Assembly: GCA_014385025.1 (NCBI GenBank)
Contig: JACRTB010000010.1
Coordinates: 62,001 to 126,000, forward strand
Origin: Yanshouia hominis
GTDB lineage: Bacteria > Bacillota > Clostridia > Oscillospirales > Ruminococcaceae
Reading direction: 5' to 3'
Length of the DNA: 64,000 bases
In this document: positions 60,641 through 64,000 of the stretch, one piece after another
How positions within the stretch are numbered: the stretch's first letter is position 1
Layout of the letters: each line of letters opens with the position of its first letter
Made by a program: the position numbers and the translations under genes
The notes under the pieces: model-generated
What the model saw: the letters and a program-made list of their open reading frames with translations, nothing else
The model's database searches: none
What the model was told of the DNA's origin: nothing

Positions 60641-62281
60641 ATGAAAAAGATGCTTTCGTTTTTGATCTCCGCTGCGATGGTGGGTTCGCTGGCCGCCTGC
60701 GGCGGGACCTCCAGCAGCGCCCCGGCCTCCAGCGCGGCGGATTCCTCCGCTGCCGCATCTTCGGCCGCTTCCTCCGAAGCGACCCTGTCCGGAAAAGTTT
60801 CGACCAACGGCTCCACCTCGATGGAGAAGGTGATCGCCTCCCTCTCCGAAGCGTTCATGGCCAAGCATCCCGACGTAACCGTGACCTATGATCCCACCGG
60901 ATCGGGCGCAGGCATCACCGCCGCGACCGAAGGCACCGCCGATATCGGCCTTGCCAGCCGCGACCTCAAGGATTCCGAAACCGGCCTCGATGCCACCGTG
61001 GTGGCGATTGACGGCATCGCGGTGATCGTCAACAACGCCAACCCCGTTTCCGATCTCTCGCTCGAGCAGATCGCGGCCCTCTATAAGGGCGAGGTCACCA
61101 ACTGGAAGGATGTCGGCGGGGCCGACGCCGCTCCGGTGATCGTCGGACGCGAGGCCGGATCGGGCACCCGCGACGGATTTGAGAGCATCACCAAGGTCGG
61201 CGAGGACGCCAAGTATGATCAGGAGCTGACCTCCACCGGCGCGGTGATCGCCGCGGTCGCCGCCAATGAGAACGCGATCGGCTACGCCTCCCTCTCGTCG
61301 GTCGGCAGCGACACCAAGACCCTGACGGTCGGCGGAGTCACCTGCACCGAGGAAACCGTCCTCGACGGAAGCTACGCCATCCAGAGAAACTTCAACATGA
61401 TCACCAAGCAGGGGGCCGAGCTCTCGCCCGCGGCCAAGGCGTTCATCGAGTTTGCCCTTTCCCCGGAGACTGCCGGCATCATCGCCAACGCCGGTGCAAT
61501 TCAGGCGGGCGGCGCCCCTGCGGCCGCCCCGGCATCCGCTTCCGCCGAGCCGCTCTCCGGAAAGGTTTCGACCAACGGCTCCACCTCGATGGAGAAGGTG
61601 ATCGCCTCCCTCTCCGAAGCGTTCATGGCCAAGCATCCCGACGTAACCGTGACCTATGATCCCACCGGATCGGGCGCGGGCATCACCGCCGCGACCGAAG
61701 GCACCGCCGATATCGGTCTTGCCAGCCGCGACCTCAAGGATTCCGAAACCGGCCTCGATGCCACCGTGGTGGCGATTGACGGCATCGCGGTGATCGTCAA
61801 CAACGCCAACCCCGTTTCCGATCTCTCGCTCGAGCAGATCGCGGCTCTCTATAAGGGCGAGGTCACCAACTGGAAGGATGTCGGCGGGGCCGACGCCGCT
61901 CCGGTGATCGTCGGACGCGAGGCCGGATCGGGCACCCGCGACGGATTTGAGAGCATCACCAAGGTCGGTGAGGACGCCAAGTATGATCAGGAGCTGACCT
62001 CCACCGGCGCGGTGATCGCCGCGGTCGCCGCCAATGAGAACGCGATCGGCTACGCCTCCCTCTCGTCGGTCGGCAGCGACACCAAGACCCTGACGGTCGG
62101 CGGAGTCGCCTGCACCGAGGAAACCGTCCTCGACGGAAGCTACGCCATCCAGAGAAACTTCAACATGATCACCAAGCAGGGGGCCGAGCTCTCGCCCGCG
62201 GCCAAGGCGTTCATCGAGTTTGCCCTTTCGGATGCGGCAACTGAAATCATCGCCAACGCCGGCGCGGTTCAGGCCAAGTAA
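60641..62281 (+). CDS. pstS: Tandem-domain phosphate-binding lipoprotein PstS
   Basis: A 546-residue lipoprotein (lipobox SLAACG) with two phosphate-binding domains in a row: residues 48-275 and 304-530. Each has TNGSTSMEKVIASLSEAF, DPTGSGAGITAATEGTADIG and VIVGREAGSGTRDGFESITK, the Thr/Ser/Arg phosphate ligands. Normal PstS has a single domain of about 270-300 residues. The two domains are almost identical at DNA level. It is the first gene of the pst operon; a partial terminator separates it from pstC. AAAGGAG lies upstream of the ATG. Confidence 0.95.
   Translation: MKKMLSFLISAAMVGSLAACGGTSSSAPASSAADSSAAASSAASSEATLSGKVSTNGSTSMEKVIASLSEAFMAKHPDVTVTYDPTGSGAGITAATEGTADIGLASRDLKDSETGLDATVVAIDGIAVIVNNANPVSDLSLEQIAALYKGEVTNWKDVGGADAAPVIVGREAGSGTRDGFESITKVGEDAKYDQELTSTGAVIAAVAANENAIGYASLSSVGSDTKTLTVGGVTCTEETVLDGSYAIQRNFNMITKQGAELSPAAKAFIEFALSPETAGIIANAGAIQAGGAPAAAPASASAEPLSGKVSTNGSTSMEKVIASLSEAFMAKHPDVTVTYDPTGSGAGITAATEGTADIGLASRDLKDSETGLDATVVAIDGIAVIVNNANPVSDLSLEQIAALYKGEVTNWKDVGGADAAPVIVGREAGSGTRDGFESITKVGEDAKYDQELTSTGAVIAAVAANENAIGYASLSSVGSDTKTLTVGGVACTEETVLDGSYAIQRNFNMITKQGAELSPAAKAFIEFALSDAATEIIANAGAVQAK
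60784..62229 (+). repeat. 678-bp direct repeat within pstS
   Basis: Bases 60784-61461 recur at 61552-62229 (offset 768). I count about seven differences by eye, nearly all silent. The copies are separated by 90 bases encoding an Ala/Pro/Ser linker. Confidence 0.93.
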
Positions 62282-62296
62282 TCAAGCAGATGCGGG

Positions 62297-62333
62297 AAAA
62301 GGGGCTTTCAAACCGGTGAGAGCCCCTTTTTTT
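62297..62333 (+). terminator. Internal terminator between pstS and pstC
   Basis: AAAAGGGGCT pairs with AGCCCCTTTT, then a T-run. Such partial terminators keep the binding protein in excess of the membrane parts. Confidence 0.85.
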
Positions 62334-62353
62334 CCATAGGATTAGGAGTTATA

Positions 62354-63223
62354 ATGATGAAAGCAAGAAACGCGATTGAACGAGCGATGCAGACCCTCTT
62401 TTTCTGCTGCGGCATTGTCTCGATTGCCGCCGTCGCGCTGATTACCGTTTATATGATCATCAGCGGACTGCCCGCCATCCGGGAAATCGGGGCAGTGGAC
62501 TTTCTCTTCGGGCAGGTCTGGAAAAGCACCGCCAAAGAGCCGCTCTTCGGCATCCTGCCGTTCATTCTCACCTCGGTTTATGGAACGCTCGGCGCCATCC
62601 TCATCGGGGTGCCGATCGGGCTGATGATGGCGGTTTTCCTTTCCAAGCTTGCCAGCCCTCGGGTCGCGTCGGTTGTCCGTCCGGCGGTCGAGCTGCTGGC
62701 GGGCATCCCCTCGGTCGTCTATGGCTTTATCGGAATGATCGTCCTTGTCCCGGCGGTGATGGACCTGTTCCGGATCAAAAGCGGCACCACCCTTTTCACC
62801 GCCGTCATCGTTCTGGCGGTGATGATTCTGCCCAGCATCGTCAGCGTCAGCGAAACCGCCCTTTCGGCGGTGCCCCGCGAGTATGAGGAAGCAAGCATCG
62901 CGATGGGCGCGACTTGGATCGAGACGATCTTCAAGGTCAGCATCCCCGCTGCCCGCAGCGGAATTGCCGCCGGAGTGGTGCTGGGGGTAGGGCGGGCGAT
63001 CGGCGAGGCGATGGCGGTCATGATGGTTTCCGGAAATGTTGCGAATATGCCCAAGCTTTTTTCGAGCGTCCGGTTCCTCACAACGGCGATTGCCTCGGAG
63101 ATGTCCTATGCCGGCGGCCTGCAGAAGCAGGCGCTCTTCTCGATCGGCCTGGTCCTTTTCGTATTCATCATGCTGATCAACCTGCTGCTCAACGCCTTTT
63201 TGAAGAAGGGGGACCGCAAATGA
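62354..63223 (+). CDS. pstC: Phosphate ABC transporter permease PstC
   Basis: A 289-residue permease with six membrane segments. Typical parts are LLAGIPSVVYGFIGMIVLVP and the EAA-loop SVSETALSAVPREYEEASIA followed by MGATWIETIFKVSIP. The ATG follows AGGAG. Its stop overlaps the pstA start (ATGA). Confidence 0.96.
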   Translation: MMKARNAIERAMQTLFFCCGIVSIAAVALITVYMIISGLPAIREIGAVDFLFGQVWKSTAKEPLFGILPFILTSVYGTLGAILIGVPIGLMMAVFLSKLASPRVASVVRPAVELLAGIPSVVYGFIGMIVLVPAVMDLFRIKSGTTLFTAVIVLAVMILPSIVSVSETALSAVPREYEEASIAMGATWIETIFKVSIPAARSGIAAGVVLGVGRAIGEAMAVMMVSGNVANMPKLFSSVRFLTTAIASEMSYAGGLQKQALFSIGLVLFVFIMLINLLLNAFLKKGDRK

Positions 63224-64000
63224 ACGAAAAGCTTTCTCCCAAGCGGGAGGCATACAACGCCATTGCCCGTGCGCTGATCTACCTCTGCGCCGGAATCACG
63301 GTGCTGCTGCTGGTTGCCCTCATCGCCTACATCTTCTACCGCGGGCTCGGGAACATCACCTGGCAGCTCCTCTCCACCCAGCGCAGCGCCCTCAAGGGGA
63401 CCATCGGCATTCTGCCGAACATTCTTTTCACCCTCTACACCGTTTTTACCGCCCTGGTGATCGTGCTGCCGCTCGGCATCGGCGCGGCAATCTACCTCAA
63501 CGAATATGCGGCCAATCAGAACATGGTGCGGATCATCGAGGGAGCGACCGAAACGCTGACCGCCATCCCCTCGATTATCTATGGTCTGGTGGGGATGCTT
63601 TTCTTCTGTCAGAAGCTGGGGCTTCAGTCGAGCGTCCTCGCCGGCTCCCTCACCCTTGTCGTCATGATTCTGCCCACCATCATGCGCACCACGCAGGAGG
63701 CGCTCAAGACGGTTCCGGCATCCTACCGGGAGGCCGCGGTAGGACTGGGCGCGACCAAGTGGTATACCATCCGCACCATCGTCCTGCCCTGCACTCTGGA
63801 CGGCGTTGTTGCGGGCGCGATTCTCGCCATCGGGCGGATCGTCGGAGAGAGCGCCGCGCTGCTTTTCACTGCGGGGACCGGCTATGTGCTGGTGACCAAC
63901 TACTTTGAGGCGCTGCAAACCAGCGGCGGGACCCTGAGCGTCATGCTCTACGTCTACGTCTCGGAGAATGGGGAGTTCGACGTTGGCTTTGCCATTGCGG
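63220..64000 (+). CDS. pstA: Phosphate ABC transporter permease PstA (3' end beyond window)
   Basis: The first 260 residues of PstA are visible: TETLTAIPSIIYGLVGMLFF, the EAA-loop TTQEALKTVPASYREAAVGL with GATKWYTIRTIVLP, and GRIVGESAALLFTAGTGYVL. Only about 20-40 residues should be missing. pstB and phoU are expected just after the window. Confidence 0.95.
   Translation, partial: MNEKLSPKREAYNAIARALIYLCAGITVLLLVALIAYIFYRGLGNITWQLLSTQRSALKGTIGILPNILFTLYTVFTALVIVLPLGIGAAIYLNEYAANQNMVRIIEGATETLTAIPSIIYGLVGMLFFCQKLGLQSSVLAGSLTLVVMILPTIMRTTQEALKTVPASYREAAVGLGATKWYTIRTIVLPCTLDGVVAGAILAIGRIVGESAALLFTAGTGYVLVTNYFEALQTSGGTLSVMLYVYVSENGEFDVGFAIA

Noticed and set aside
60596-61636. 346-codon minus-strand frame opposite pstS
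   Set aside because: Antisense to the repeated PstS domain; its own internal repeats only mirror the pstS duplication.

Overview
The window looks like chromosome of an anaerobic, spore-former-type clostridium, most probably a GC-rich member of the Oscillospiraceae/Ruminococcaceae. The reasons are strong GGAGG ribosome sites with frequent TTG/GTG starts, a glgB-glgC-glgD-glgA glycogen operon with the clostridial GlgD subunit, a TRAP transporter with split (two-gene) transketolases, Ser/Ala-rich lipoprotein linkers, MerR/MATE pairs and ferredoxin-tailed aldo/keto reductases. The genus is not fixed by the sequence.

Bases 1-20,900 are accessory and mosaic. They hold a cut TetR gene, an AbrB-like regulator and a lipoprotein gene with a probable frameshift, a perfect 40-bp palindrome, and a hairpin-rich RNA candidate. 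A MerR-controlled flavodoxin/aldo-keto reductase operon follows, then decayed EAL and receiver genes. The most striking locus is 8,616-14,373, all on the minus strand: two WYL regulators, a packed array of about seven small structured RNAs (11,440-12,101), a Ro60-like TROVE/von Willebrand A protein (DUF2828 type) and the RNA ligase RtcB. Two of the RNAs contain tRNA-like modules. I read this as an RNA-repair or RNA-surveillance operon with several Y-RNA-like (YrlA-like) RNAs. Next come an AAA ATPase relic, tRNA-Tyr and tRNA-Thr, an intact IS481-type element, gene fragments, a short CapD-type dehydratase and a small TM2/DUF2752/XRE group.

Bases 21,000-64,000 are mostly GC-rich core. In order: a SurA-like lipoprotein; a MATE exporter behind a transcription attenuator with a leader peptide; MntP behind a probable Mn2+ riboswitch; an SsuABC-like importer; the glycogen operon; a MATE/MerR divergon with a 19-bp-spacer promoter; a repeat-rich lipoprotein; and CinA. 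A catabolic island at 40,720-52,891 carries two split transketolases, an acylating aldehyde dehydrogenase, a TRAP transporter, an HMG-CoA lyase-like enzyme, an Asp/Glu-racemase-like enzyme and two divergent LysR regulators. The window ends with a secreted transglutaminase-like protein, TrkA-TrkH potassium uptake, a second repeat lipoprotein, a secreted acidic protein, and a pst phosphate operon. Its PstS gene encodes two almost identical binding domains in tandem.

The glg genes make and branch glycogen. The TRAP/transketolase island probably imports an organic acid or acid-like sugar and splits it in C2 units. The RtcB/Ro-like locus probably answers RNA damage. All calls come from reading the sequence. 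No database search or structure prediction was run.
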